From positions 682,001 through 746,000 of the forward strand of contig CBDBMT010000003.1 of assembly GCA_965207585.1 (NCBI GenBank): a stretch of 64,000 nucleotides of DNA. Direction: 5' to 3'. Both the position numbers and the translations under genes were made by a program. The DNA is from Bin87 sp965207585 (lineage in GTDB: Bacteria > Chloroflexota > Dehalococcoidia > Lucifugimonadales > UBA3495). Positions within the stretch are counted from its first letter, which is position 1. Every line of letters begins with the position of its first letter. A model generated the notes under the pieces. It saw nothing but the letters and a program-made list of their open reading frames with translations. It did not search any database and had not been told where the DNA came from. Below are positions 16,746 to 25,647 of this stretch, one piece after another.

Positions 16746-17295
16746 TTTCAGGCCGTATCACGTTTGGAAATGAAGGGGGATTGAACGTGGGCGTCAGTGT
16801 ATCGGCGTGCCTACAAACTGTCAACATTATCCCCAGCGGCGACAGGGCTTGCGCAAGGTCATTGTCAGAATCAGGATTAGCCAGATTTCTGGATTTTCGG
16901 GATTTATATATATCCTGAAAATCTGGCAAATCGTGATTCTGACGATTGCGGCCAGGATGGACTTTGACAGGCCCTGCGCCGGCGATGCGGCTCTGATACT
17001 GGCTCCCGCATCCCGGTATCGAGCGTGTCAGATGGATAGTGGCAACCAATCGCGGGATGAATGTCCGGTCTCGAAATCCCGAAAAATTGATAGTCAGTAC
17101 ACCGTTGACAATGTATTAAGTATGCATTAAACTGCTGAGCGCATACGGACGTAATCCAGTGAACGCCATCACGACAACAAGGACTGACGTGGAACGCCAC
17201 GATAACCATGCGCCGAACCGCTCGGCTGCGGTACGCCCGATGAGTCCCGGGCACTCCGGCCTGTCGTCGCATGACCCCTGAGTTAACATGAAAAG
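16746..17295. other. Non-coding stretch with one solo repeat
   Basis: About 550 bases between the ABC ATPase start and the terminator cluster. Apart from the repeat at 16864-16943 I see no gene, RNA or clear regulatory site. AT content rises around 17070-17130. A promoter for the ATPase gene probably lies close to 16745 but no consensus boxes stand out. Confidence 0.5.
16864..16943. repeat. Solo copy of the GTCAGAATCAGG palindrome-ended repeat (short form)
   Basis: 80 bases running from GTCAGAATCAGGATT to a matching inverted end, GTGATTCTGAC. The two arms pair over about 24 bases with a few mismatches, with an AT-rich centre (TATATATA). It belongs to the same family as the 110-base copies at 29063, 29576, 44059, 44572 and 55711 but is more compact. 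Confidence 0.82.
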
Positions 17296-17327
17296 CGGGA
17301 CGTTACTTTAGCGGCGGTAACGTCCCG
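17296..17327. terminator. Hairpin, possible bidirectional terminator
   Basis: Perfect 11-bp stem CGGGACGTTAC (17296-17306) / GTAACGTCCCG (17317-17327), followed by TTTATT on the plus strand and CTTTTC on the minus strand. A second GC hairpin lies at 17355-17382. They sit beyond the end of the first binding-protein gene. Confidence 0.55.
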
Positions 17328-17422
17328 TTTATTGCCCCTCGCATGGGCAGCTGGCCCTGTCGGACCCCTCCTCCCGACAGGGTCAGTGTATCACGGATCG
17401 GCACTCATTGGCAAAAGGGGCG

Positions 17423-17460
17423 CGTCCCAGGGTGACCGACGCCCCGGTGTCCCTGGGACG
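17423..17460 (-). terminator. Terminator of binding-protein gene 1
   Basis: Ten-bp stem CGTCCCAGGG (17423-17432) / CCCTGGGACG (17451-17460), 20 bases past the stop codon. On the minus strand it is followed by a CCCCTTTTG tract. Confidence 0.6.
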
Positions 17461-17479
17461 CTGGAGTTGTCGAACCAAT

Positions 17480-19303
17480 CTATTGGGCCCGCTTGGCGTA
17501 CTCCAGGTGGCCGAAGACGCCGGTCAGGCTGCCGAACTTGTACTCCGCAACCTCCTCCGGGTTGGCCACCAGCGTCGCCCGGACGTTGACCACGGGAATG
17601 GTGCGATAGGTGTCGTAGATGTCATCGCCCATTTTCTGGACGAGATCGTGGCGTACCTGGGGGTCGGTCTCCTTCAGGAGCTTGTGGTAGGTCTCGTCGT
17701 ACAGGGGACTTTCGATGTAAGCGACGCCGCCCGTAGGCAGACCGGCCGCGTTGGTCTTGCCCCCGCCGGCGTAGTAATAGATGCGCGCGTTGGCGTTGAT
17801 CTGGCGGATGGTTTGCCGCACCGGCAGGATGAAATGGGCATCATGCTGGTCGCGGAAGGCGTCGAGGGCTCGGGCGAACTCCACTTCCACCAACTTGACG
17901 TCGATGCCGATATCCTCAAAGGACTGGGCGACCGTCTGCGCCACCTCGATAGTCTCCGGCAGGCCCGGCAGGCTGCTCTGCCACACCTCCAAGTAGAACC
18001 GGTTCTGGCCGTTGTCACCCGGGAAGCCGGCTTCGTCCAGCAATTGCTTGGCGCGTTCCGGATCGTAGCCGTACTTCTCGTCAAACTCCTCCTCCCAGCG
18101 CGGGTTCCAGCCTTCCAGCGACTGGTGGAAAGTGGTGTTGTACATCGGCTCGCCGCGCCCCTTGAACAGCTCGTTGATGATCTGCTCCCGATCAATGGCC
18201 CGGTTGAGCGCCTCACGGACCTTGTTCCCCGTTTCACCGGGCGCGGCCCACGGTTCGGTTTCAGGATTCCAGTTAGCCTGGGTAACGTAATACTGTCCGA
18301 AAGGAAGGATGGTCAGGCCCACCGACGGCAGGGGGCTTTCAAACACCTCCATGCCCTCGTCGATGGCCTGCTGGTGCAGCACCTTGGGCACGTCCACCAT
18401 GTTGGCCTCGCCGGTGAGCAGCATGGCCAGCCGGGTCAGGTCCTCCGGGGACGTGGTGATCTTCAGGTGCTTGAATTCCGGGTTGACGCGCCAGTGGTCG
18501 TAGGGGACGGCCTCGAACTCCGCCGTTTCCTTGAGGGTGCGGGAAACGAACTGGTAGGCGCCGGTTCCAGCGGGACCGGTCTCGAACATCGCGTCGCCCT
18601 GCTCGGCGTGCTGGGCCGAGCTGCGGACGGCGGCGCACGGGATAACCAGGATGTTGAACCACCAGTCGGCCACGTCCACCTGCGGCTCCGCCAGGCGCAT
18701 GGTGAAGGTGTAGTCGTCGATCACGTCCATGTCGCCGTTGGCGATCATCTCGGTCATGGAGTCGGCCCCCATGAACCGGGTTATTGCCGCTTTGCAGCCG
18801 GCCAACGGGTCCGACGTCTGCTGGTCAATGGTGAGGATCACGTCCTGCACCGTGAATTCGCCCCAGCCGGAATGGAAGGGGATGCCCTCCTGAAGACGAA
18901 AGGTGTACTCGCTGGCGTCGGGGCTGATTTCCCACTCCCGGGCCAGCTGGGGCAGGATGGTGGAAACACCGGTCTCGGGCGAGATGGTGGTGAGGTTCTC
19001 CCACATTGGACGCATGGGCAACTGCCCGCCGCTGGTGGCCAACCAGGGGAGGTAGGTATCCTGCGGCAGCGGCGTGACCACCAGGTGCAGGGCGGTTTCG
19101 GCCTCCGCGACCGCCGGCTCAGGTGTGGCGGCCGGCGCGGACGTGGGGGCCGCGGCAGCCGGCGCTGCGGTGGCCACGGGCTGCGCCGCTTCCTGGGCGG
19201 GCGCTTCCGAACCTCCGCACGCTACAATCACGGCCAATCCGACCAGCAAGCCCAGCGCAATCAACAACTGTCGCACGCGCTTTACTTCCGTTAACGTCAC
19301 CAT
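17480..19303 (-). CDS. ABC transporter solute-binding lipoprotein, family 5 (paralogue 1 of 5)
   Basis: 607 aa. A lipoprotein signal (hydrophobic residues 10-26, lipobox VIVACGG) is followed by an Ala/Pro/Thr-rich linker and the SBP_bac_5 fold, with the family hallmarks LAREWEISPDASEYTFRLQ, VNPEFK and GRGEPMYNTTFHQSLEGW. Family 5 proteins bind peptides, nickel complexes or sugars for Dpp/Opp-type importers. Four near-identical paralogues follow upstream, each monocistronic. A TTGACG box lies upstream but its -10 is weak. No permease is nearby. Ligand unknown; it shares the DVADWWFNILVIPCAAVRS segment with paralogues 4 and 5, while 2 and 3 have DVASWYF. Confidence 0.93.
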   Translation of the reverse strand: MVTLTEVKRVRQLLIALGLLVGLAVIVACGGSEAPAQEAAQPVATAAPAAAAPTSAPAATPEPAVAEAETALHLVVTPLPQDTYLPWLATSGGQLPMRPMWENLTTISPETGVSTILPQLAREWEISPDASEYTFRLQEGIPFHSGWGEFTVQDVILTIDQQTSDPLAGCKAAITRFMGADSMTEMIANGDMDVIDDYTFTMRLAEPQVDVADWWFNILVIPCAAVRSSAQHAEQGDAMFETGPAGTGAYQFVSRTLKETAEFEAVPYDHWRVNPEFKHLKITTSPEDLTRLAMLLTGEANMVDVPKVLHQQAIDEGMEVFESPLPSVGLTILPFGQYYVTQANWNPETEPWAAPGETGNKVREALNRAIDREQIINELFKGRGEPMYNTTFHQSLEGWNPRWEEEFDEKYGYDPERAKQLLDEAGFPGDNGQNRFYLEVWQSSLPGLPETIEVAQTVAQSFEDIGIDVKLVEVEFARALDAFRDQHDAHFILPVRQTIRQINANARIYYYAGGGKTNAAGLPTGGVAYIESPLYDETYHKLLKETDPQVRHDLVQKMGDDIYDTYRTIPVVNVRATLVANPEEVAEYKFGSLTGVFGHLEYAKRAQ

Positions 19304-19369
19304 AAAGCCTCCGCTGCGATGATTTCCATTGTTTGCGTATCATAGCCATGACTGTTGCGTCAAACAACA

Positions 19370-19395
19370 GGGGGCAGGTTGCGGAGCCTGCCCCC
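19370..19395 (-). terminator. Terminator of binding-protein gene 2
   Basis: Stem GGGGGCAGG (19370-19378) / CCTGCCCCC (19387-19395), 26 bases past the stop, followed on the minus strand by TGTTGTTTG. Confidence 0.6.
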
Positions 19396-19420
19396 ATGCA
19401 GCGTACCCGGGATTCTCGCC

Positions 19421-21241
19421 TTACTGCGCCCGCTTGGCATACTCCAGGTGGCCGAAGACGCCGGTGATGCTGCCGAAGATGTACTCGGACACCTCCTCGG
19501 GATTCACCACCAGGGTGGAACGGATGTTGACGATGGGGATGGTGCGGTACTCGTCGTAGATGTCGTCGCCCATCGTCTGGGCCAGCTGTTCCCGTGTTGG
19601 TTGATCCGTTTCTTCCAGCAAGCGGTGATAAGTGTCGTCATAAAGTTGGTCTTCAATGTAGGCCACGCCGCCGCCGGGGATGCCGGTTTCCGGATTGGTG
19701 TCGCCGGTGTAGTAGTAGATTCGGGCGTTGGCGGTGATGGGACGCAGGGTCTGGCGCACCGGCAGGATGAAGTGAGCGTCATGGCGGTCGCGGAAGGCAT
19801 CGATGGCGCGGGCGAATTCCACCTCAACCAGCTTCACGTCGATGCCGATGTCCTCAAAGGACTGGGCCACGGTCTGGGAAACCTCGATGGTCTCCGGCAG
19901 CCCGGGCAGGCTGCTCTGCCAGACCTCCAGGCTGAAACGGTTCCGGCCGTTGTCGCCGGGGAAACCGGCCTGATCCAGAAGCTGCCGGGCCAGTTCGGGA
20001 TCGTAGCCGTACTTCTCGTCGAATTCTTCGGCCCAGCGCGGGTTCCAGCCTTCCAGCGACTCATGGAATATGGTGTTGTACATGGGCTCGCCGCGACCCT
20101 TGAACAGCTCGTTGATGATCTGCTCCCGGTCGATGGCGCGGTTCATGGCCTCCCGCACCAGGTTGCCGGTTTCGCCCGGCGCGGTCCACGGCTCGGTTTC
20201 GGGGTTCCAGTTCACCTCGCTGACGTAGTACTGGCCGAACGGGATGATGGTCAGGCCGACGGTGGGCAGCGGGCTTTCGAATATCTCCATGCCCTCGTCC
20301 AGGGCCTGCTGGTGCAGCACCTTGGGCACATCCACCATGTTGGCCTCACCGGTGAGGAGGAGGGCCAATCGGGTCAGATCCTCGGGCGTGGTGGTGATGC
20401 GCAGGCGCTTGAACTCGGGGTTCACCCGCCAGTGGTCATAGGGCACCGCTTCGTACTGGGTGTACTCCTTCAACTTGCGCTCCGCGAACTGGTAAGCGCC
20501 GGTGCCGGCCGGGCCGCTCTCGAACATCGCTTCGCCTTCCGCGGCGAACTGGGCCGAGCTGCGGACGGCCATGCAGCCGATCTGCAGGATGTTGAAATAC
20601 CAGGACGCCACATCGACCTGCGGGCGGGCGAGTGTCATCTTGAAGGTGTAGTCGTCGATGATCTCCAGGTTGCCGTTTTCCATCATGCCGGTCATGGAGT
20701 CAGCGCCCATGAACCGGCTGAGGGTGGCCTTGCAGCCGGCCAGCGGGTCGGACATCTGCTGGTCCGCGGTGAAGATAACGTCCTTCACCGTGAACTCGCC
20801 CTGGCCGAAGTGGAACTGCACGCCCTCCTGCAGGTAGAAGGTGTACTCGCTCGCGTCGGAGCTGATCTCCCAGTCCCGGGCCAGTTGGGGATAGATCTCG
20901 GACACTCCGGTTGTGGGGGACATGGTGGTCAGGTTCTCCCACATGGGGCGAAAGACCAGGTGGCCGCTGCTGGTGGCGAGCCAGGGAAAGAACGTGTCCT
21001 GGGGCAGCGGGGTCACGGCCAGGTGGAGCATGGCCTCGCTTTCGGCCATGGCGGGAACTGCGGTTGCTTCCGGGACGGCGGTGGCGGCGACGCTGGCGGG
21101 CGCGGAAGTGGCCGGAGCGGCAGGGACGCTCTCCTCGGGAGGGGCCGCCGATTCACCGCAGGCCCACACCGCAAGCAGGGCCAGTGACAAGAGGAGCAGT
21201 GGAATGGTACGAAGCGGTTTAACTATGCGATGAATGGACAT
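19421..21241 (-). CDS. ABC transporter solute-binding lipoprotein, family 5 (paralogue 2 of 5)
   Basis: 606 aa from ATG at 21241, chosen for a GGAGGTG ribosome site 8 bases upstream and because a lipoprotein signal (LLLLSLALLAVWACGE) starts just after; an in-frame ATG about 30 codons upstream would place extra residues before the signal and overlaps the promoter. The mature part is the full SBP_bac_5 fold. The DVASWYFNILQIGCMAVRS segment groups it with paralogue 3. It probably captures a peptide-like or related solute for an importer encoded elsewhere. Confidence 0.93.
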   Translation of the reverse strand: MSIHRIVKPLRTIPLLLLSLALLAVWACGESAAPPEESVPAAPATSAPASVAATAVPEATAVPAMAESEAMLHLAVTPLPQDTFFPWLATSSGHLVFRPMWENLTTMSPTTGVSEIYPQLARDWEISSDASEYTFYLQEGVQFHFGQGEFTVKDVIFTADQQMSDPLAGCKATLSRFMGADSMTGMMENGNLEIIDDYTFKMTLARPQVDVASWYFNILQIGCMAVRSSAQFAAEGEAMFESGPAGTGAYQFAERKLKEYTQYEAVPYDHWRVNPEFKRLRITTTPEDLTRLALLLTGEANMVDVPKVLHQQALDEGMEIFESPLPTVGLTIIPFGQYYVSEVNWNPETEPWTAPGETGNLVREAMNRAIDREQIINELFKGRGEPMYNTIFHESLEGWNPRWAEEFDEKYGYDPELARQLLDQAGFPGDNGRNRFSLEVWQSSLPGLPETIEVSQTVAQSFEDIGIDVKLVEVEFARAIDAFRDRHDAHFILPVRQTLRPITANARIYYYTGDTNPETGIPGGGVAYIEDQLYDDTYHRLLEETDQPTREQLAQTMGDDIYDEYRTIPIVNIRSTLVVNPEEVSEYIFGSITGVFGHLEYAKRAQ

Positions 21242-21302
21242 CGTCACACCTCCATCGTTTGTCGCCTGATCGCGCACCGCGACTTCGCCGTTAATGCCCG
21301 AA

Positions 21303-21331
21303 ACGTTAGCAAATCCCATTTTAATTGTCAA
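21303..21331 (-). promoter_or_regulatory. Promoter of binding-protein gene 2 with an upstream dyad
   Basis: Minus strand: TTGACA at 21331-21326, 17-base spacer, TAACGT at 21308-21303. Directly upstream is TAATGATAACGATTA, an imperfect dyad that resembles Fur-family or MntR-type operators. Binding by such a regulator is inference. Confidence 0.55.
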
Positions 21332-21374
21332 TAATCGTTATCATTACAGATGTTTGTGATTTATTGCACAACAA

Positions 21375-21407
21375 TATGGGGACGGAATAACGAATTCCGT
21401 CCCCATA
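21375..21407 (-). terminator. Terminator of binding-protein gene 3
   Basis: Perfect 14-bp stem TATGGGGACGGAAT / ATTCCGTCCCCATA with a five-base loop, 25 bases past the stop; minus-strand tail ATTGTTGTG. Confidence 0.7.
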
Positions 21408-21431
21408 AGGTCGGCGGGTGTCGCAGTACGC

Positions 21432-23258
21432 TTACCGGGCCCGCTTGGCGTATTCCAGGTGGCCGAAGACGCCGGTGACGCTGCCGAAAATGTACTCGTC
21501 AACTTCCTCGGGATTGACGACCAGGGTGGAGCGGATGTTGACGATGGGGATGGCGCGGTAGGTGGCGTAGATATCGTCGCCCATCACCCGGGCCAGCCGG
21601 TTGCGCTCCTCGGGGTCGGTTTCCACCAGCAGGCGCTCGTAGGTATCGTCGTACAACTGGCTTTCCATGTAGACAGCGCCTCCCGTGGGCAGGCCGGTGG
21701 TCTCGCTGAATCGGCCTCCGCCGGAGTAGAAGTAGATGCGGGTGTTGGCGGTGACGGGGCGGAGGGTCTGGCGCAAGGGCAGGATGAAGTGGGCGTCGTG
21801 CCGGTCGCGTATGGCGTCGATGGCGCGAGCGAATTCCACCTCAACCAGCTTCACGTCAATGCCGATGTCCTCGAAGGACTGGGCCACCGTCTGGGAAACC
21901 TCGATGGTTTCGGGCAGGCCGGGAAGGCTGCTCTGCCAGACTTCCAGGCTGAAGCGGTTCCGGCCGTTGTCGCCGGGGTAGCCGGCCTGGTCCAGAAGCG
22001 CTTTCGCCATCTCAGGATCATAGCCGTACTTCTCGTCGAACTCTTCGGACCAGCGGGGGTTCCAGCCCTCCAGCGACGGGTGGAAGATGGTGTTGTGCAT
22101 GGGCTCGCCGCGGCCCTTGAACAGCTCGTTGATGATCTGCTCCCGGTTGATGGCGCGGTTCATGGCCTGGCGGACCAGGACGCCGGTTTCGCCGGGCGCG
22201 TTCCACGGCTCGGTGTCGGGATTCCAGTTGACCTGGGTGACGTAGTACTGTCCCAGGGGCAGGATGGTGAGGCCAACGGTGGGCAGTGGGCTTTCGATAA
22301 CCTCCATGCCCGCGTCGATGGCCTGCTGGTGCAGGACCTTGGGCACGTCGACCATGTTGGCCTCGCCGGTGAGCAGCATGGCCAGGCGGGTCAGGTCTTC
22401 CGGGGTGGTGCTGATGCGCAGGCGCTTGAACTCGGGGTTCACCCGCCAGTGGTCATAGGGCACGGCCTCGAATTCGGCGTATTCCTTGAGCTCGCGTTCC
22501 ACGAACTGGTAGGCGCCAGTGCCGGCGGGGCCGTTCTCGAACATGGCGTCGCCTTCAGCGGCGTGCTGGGCCGAGCTGCGGACGGCCATGCAGCCGATCT
22601 GCAGGGTGCTGAAGTACCAGGACGCGACGTCCACCTGGGGCGAGGCCAGGTTCATCTTGAAGGTATAGTCGTCGATGACCTCCATGTCGCCGTTATCGAT
22701 CATCTCGGTCATGGAGTCGGCGCCCATGAACCTGCTGAGATGGGCCTTGCAGCCGGCCAGGGGGTCGGACATCTGCTGGTCAGCGGTGAGGATCACGTCC
22801 TTGACGGTGAACTCACCGTGGCCGAAGTGGAACCGGACGCCCTCCTGGAGGCGGAAGGTGTACTGGCTGGCGTCGGGGCTGACTTCCCATTCGCGAGCCA
22901 GCTGGGGATAGACGTCGGAGACGCCGGTTTTGGGGTCGATGGTGGTCAGGTTCTCCCACATGGGGCGGAAGACCAGGTGGCCGCTGCTGGTGGCGAGCCA
23001 GGGATAGAAGGTGTCCTGGGGCAGCGGCGTCACGGCCAGGTGGAGGATGGCCTCGCTTTCGGACACGGATGGCACACGGGTGGGCGCCGGAACTGCGGTG
23101 GACGCAGAACTGGCGGCCCCGGCGCCAACGGGGATCGGGGCGGCGATTTCCTCCTGAGGGGCGGCCGCCTGGCCACAGGCCCCAAGGGCGAGCAGGGAAA
23201 GAAAGGTTGACAACGTGATGGAAAGGCGGAGCAGTCTGGAGAGGCTAGGATTAACCAT
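21432..23258 (-). CDS. ABC transporter solute-binding lipoprotein, family 5 (paralogue 3 of 5)
   Basis: 608 aa. The signal peptide ends in a LLALGACGQ lipobox, then an Ala/Pro linker and the SBP_bac_5 domain. It is closest to paralogue 2 (DVASWYFSTLQIGCMAVRS, RPVTANTRIYFYSG). A two-residue insertion GGGRF before ETTGLPTGG marks a surface loop that varies among the five. Own promoter and terminator. Probable function: extracytoplasmic capture of an oligopeptide-like ligand. Confidence 0.93.
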   Translation of the reverse strand: MVNPSLSRLLRLSITLSTFLSLLALGACGQAAAPQEEIAAPIPVGAGAASSASTAVPAPTRVPSVSESEAILHLAVTPLPQDTFYPWLATSSGHLVFRPMWENLTTIDPKTGVSDVYPQLAREWEVSPDASQYTFRLQEGVRFHFGHGEFTVKDVILTADQQMSDPLAGCKAHLSRFMGADSMTEMIDNGDMEVIDDYTFKMNLASPQVDVASWYFSTLQIGCMAVRSSAQHAAEGDAMFENGPAGTGAYQFVERELKEYAEFEAVPYDHWRVNPEFKRLRISTTPEDLTRLAMLLTGEANMVDVPKVLHQQAIDAGMEVIESPLPTVGLTILPLGQYYVTQVNWNPDTEPWNAPGETGVLVRQAMNRAINREQIINELFKGRGEPMHNTIFHPSLEGWNPRWSEEFDEKYGYDPEMAKALLDQAGYPGDNGRNRFSLEVWQSSLPGLPETIEVSQTVAQSFEDIGIDVKLVEVEFARAIDAIRDRHDAHFILPLRQTLRPVTANTRIYFYSGGGRFSETTGLPTGGAVYMESQLYDDTYERLLVETDPEERNRLARVMGDDIYATYRAIPIVNIRSTLVVNPEEVDEYIFGSVTGVFGHLEYAKRAR

Positions 23259-23385
23259 AATGGCACCTCCGTTATCCGGGAGTCGATTTCAACTTGGTCC
23301 TCCGTCGGCGGTCGGCTGAGTGTTGGGCGTTGTCGCAGGATTCGGCGTTTCGCGGCGCAATGGATAATACTAGTTATTATAATAC

Positions 23386-23414
23386 ATGATACACAAGAGC
23401 CGCGGCGATGTCAA
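23386..23414 (-). promoter_or_regulatory. Promoter of binding-protein gene 3
   Basis: Minus strand: TTGACA at 23414-23409, 17-base spacer, TATCAT at 23391-23386. The -35 continues as TTGACATCG, identical in the promoters of genes 4 and 5. A second TATAAT lies about 15 bases downstream. Confidence 0.58.
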
Positions 23415-23462
23415 CCGAGGCAATCCGGGATACAGGGCAATCGCGCCATCGCCGTAAATCAG

Positions 23463-23489
23463 ATGGGGGCGGTTGGACACCGCCCCCAT
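23463..23489 (-). terminator. Terminator of binding-protein gene 4
   Basis: Perfect 11-bp stem ATGGGGGCGGT (23463-23473) / ACCGCCCCCAT (23479-23489) with a TGGAC loop, 31 bases past the stop. Confidence 0.65.
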
Positions 23490-23519
23490 GCGTTGGGTCG
23501 TTGCAGTTTCCGGCGCGAG

Positions 23520-25343
23520 CTACTGGGCACGCTTGGCGTACTCCAGGTGACCGAAGACGCCGGTGAGGCTGCCGAACTTGTACTCGGCCACCTCGTCGGG
23601 GTTCACCACCAGGGTGGACCGGATGTTGACGATGGGGATGGTGCGGTAGGTGTCGTAGATGTCATCGCCCATCTTCATGATGATCTCGTTGCGCACCTGC
23701 GGGTCGGTCTCGATGAGGAGCTGCTCGTAGGTGTCGTCGTAGAGCTGGTCCTCCATGTAGAGCACGCCGCCGTTGGGGAGGCCGGTCTCCGGGTTGGTCT
23801 CGCCGGTGTAGTAGTAGATGCGGGCGTTGGCGTTGATCTGCCGGATGGTCTGGCGCACCGGGAGGATGAAGTGGGCGTCGTGGCGGTCGCGGAAGGCGTC
23901 CAGCGCGCGGGCGAACTCGACCTCGACCAGCTTGGCGTCGATGCCGATGTCCTGGAAGGACTGGGCGACGGTCTGGGAGACTTCGATGGTCTCCGGCAGG
24001 CCGGGCAGGCTGGACTGGTAGACTTCCATGGCGAAACGGTTCTGTCCGTTATCGCCGGGGAAGCCGGCCTCGTCGAGCAGTTCCTTGGCCCGTTCCGGAT
24101 CGTAGCCGTACTTCTCGTCGAACTCTTCGGCCCAGCGGGGGTTCCAGCCCTCCAGGGAGTCGTGGAAGATGGTGTTGTACATGGGCTCGCCCCGGCCCTT
24201 GAACAGCTCGTTGATGATCTGTTCCCGGTTGATGGCGCGGTTCAGCGCCTCGCGGACCAGAGAGCCGGTCTCACCCGGGGCGTTCCACGGCTCGGTGTCG
24301 GGGTTCCAGTTGACCTCGCTCTTGTAATACTGTCCCAGGGGCAGGATGGTCAGTCCCACCGAAGGCAGCGGGCTCTCGAACACCTCCATGCCCTCGTCGA
24401 TGGCCTGCTGGTGCAGGACCTTGGGGATGTCGACCATGTTGGCCTCGCCGGTGAGGAGCATGGCCAGGCGGGTCAGGTCCTCGGGGGCGGTGGTGATCCG
24501 CAGGCGCTTGAACTCGGGGTTGACGCGCCAGTGATCGTAGGGCACCGCCTCGTACTCGGTGTACTCCTTGAGCTCGCGGTCGACGAACTGGTAGCCGCCG
24601 GTGCCGGAGGGGGCGGTCTCGAACATGGCGTCGCCCTCGGCTTCATACTGAGCGGCACTGCGGACGGCGGCGCAGGGGACGACCAGGATGTTGAACCACC
24701 AGTCGGCAACGTCCACCTGGGGCTGGGCCAGGGTCATCTTGAAGGTGTAGTCGTCGATAATCTCGGCGCCGCCGTTTTCGATCATCTCAGTCATGGAGTC
24801 AGTGCCCATGAACCGCTTGAGCGGCGACTTGCAGCCGGCCAGGGGATCGGACATCTGCTGGTCGATGGTGAGAACGACGTCCTTGACGGTGAACTCGCCC
24901 CAGCCGTTGTGCATCTGGACGCCTTCCTGGAGGCGGAAGGTGTACTCGCTGGCGTCGGGGCTGACGTCCCATTCCCGGGCCAACTGGGGCAGGATGGTGG
25001 AGACGCCGGTCTCCGGGGAGATGGTGGTCAGGTTCTCCCACATGGGACGGAAGGGAAGGTGACCGCTGCTGGTGGCCAGCCAGGGGAAGAAGGTGTCCTG
25101 GGGCAGCGGGGTCACGGCCAGGTGGAGATAGCTATCCTCGTCGGCCATGGCCGGCATGGCGGTGGGTTCGGGAGCGGCGGTGGCGGCAGCCTGTGCGGGG
25201 GCTGCCGGGGCCGCGGTTGCAGCAGGGGCAGCCGGCGCTGCCGGGGCTTCGGAACCCCCGCAGGCCCAGATGGCCGCCAGGGATAACAGCAGCACCAGGG
25301 CGACGATGATCCGGGACAAACGAGCCGGACGATAAATTGCCAT
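23520..25343 (-). CDS. ABC transporter solute-binding lipoprotein, family 5 (paralogue 4 of 5)
   Basis: 607 aa from ATG at 25343 (GGAGG site 10 bases upstream; a further in-frame ATG at 25439 would overlap the -35 box and so is rejected). Lipobox AAIWACGG, then an Ala/Pro-rich linker of about 30 residues and the complete SBP_bac_5 fold. It is most like paralogue 5, including the DVADWWFNILVVPCAAVRS segment and the ADEDSYLHLAVTPLP element that begins the mature domain. Confidence 0.93.
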   Translation of the reverse strand: MAIYRPARLSRIIVALVLLLSLAAIWACGGSEAPAAPAAPAATAAPAAPAQAAATAAPEPTAMPAMADEDSYLHLAVTPLPQDTFFPWLATSSGHLPFRPMWENLTTISPETGVSTILPQLAREWDVSPDASEYTFRLQEGVQMHNGWGEFTVKDVVLTIDQQMSDPLAGCKSPLKRFMGTDSMTEMIENGGAEIIDDYTFKMTLAQPQVDVADWWFNILVVPCAAVRSAAQYEAEGDAMFETAPSGTGGYQFVDRELKEYTEYEAVPYDHWRVNPEFKRLRITTAPEDLTRLAMLLTGEANMVDIPKVLHQQAIDEGMEVFESPLPSVGLTILPLGQYYKSEVNWNPDTEPWNAPGETGSLVREALNRAINREQIINELFKGRGEPMYNTIFHDSLEGWNPRWAEEFDEKYGYDPERAKELLDEAGFPGDNGQNRFAMEVYQSSLPGLPETIEVSQTVAQSFQDIGIDAKLVEVEFARALDAFRDRHDAHFILPVRQTIRQINANARIYYYTGETNPETGLPNGGVLYMEDQLYDDTYEQLLIETDPQVRNEIIMKMGDDIYDTYRTIPIVNIRSTLVVNPDEVAEYKFGSLTGVFGHLEYAKRAQ

Positions 25344-25410
25344 AGGATTGCCTCCTGCCGTTCGATTGGAAATGGCCTCCTTAAAATTGAGGCCATTTAA
25401 TTCCCGGCAG

Positions 25411-25439
25411 ACACTACCATCGTCAATTTGCGATGTCAA
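25411..25439 (-). promoter_or_regulatory. Promoter of binding-protein gene 4
   Basis: Minus strand: CTGATAA immediately followed by TTGACA at 25439-25434, 17-base spacer, TAGTGT at 25416-25411. The whole region from TGATAA to the -10 is conserved with gene 5. Confidence 0.6.
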
Positions 25440-25586
25440 TTATCAGTTCAATGGATACTTTCCTGCTGAAAACATCATATTACGTTTATATGATATGAAA
25501 CAAGTCAATCTTTCTTATAACATCCGATATTCAGTAATTTATTGACGAAATCGTTCAGATATCGCACGATAAGTTACCGAAAAATA

Positions 25587-25616
25587 ATCGGGGCATCGGC
25601 CGACCGACGCCCCGAT
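25587..25616 (-). terminator. Terminator of binding-protein gene 5
   Basis: Stem ATCGGGGCATCGG / CCGACGCCCCGAT with one mismatch and a four-base loop, 32 bases past the stop. The minus-strand tail is ATTATTTTTC, the clearest T-tract of the five terminators. Confidence 0.75.
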
Positions 25617-25647
25617 GTGCAGCACGTGCGGTGCATGTCGGGATCGG

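Noticed and set aside
16807..17130. Plus-strand frame between the ABC ATPase and the terminator cluster
   Set aside because: It spans a palindromic repeat, has no ribosome site and no protein-like conservation.
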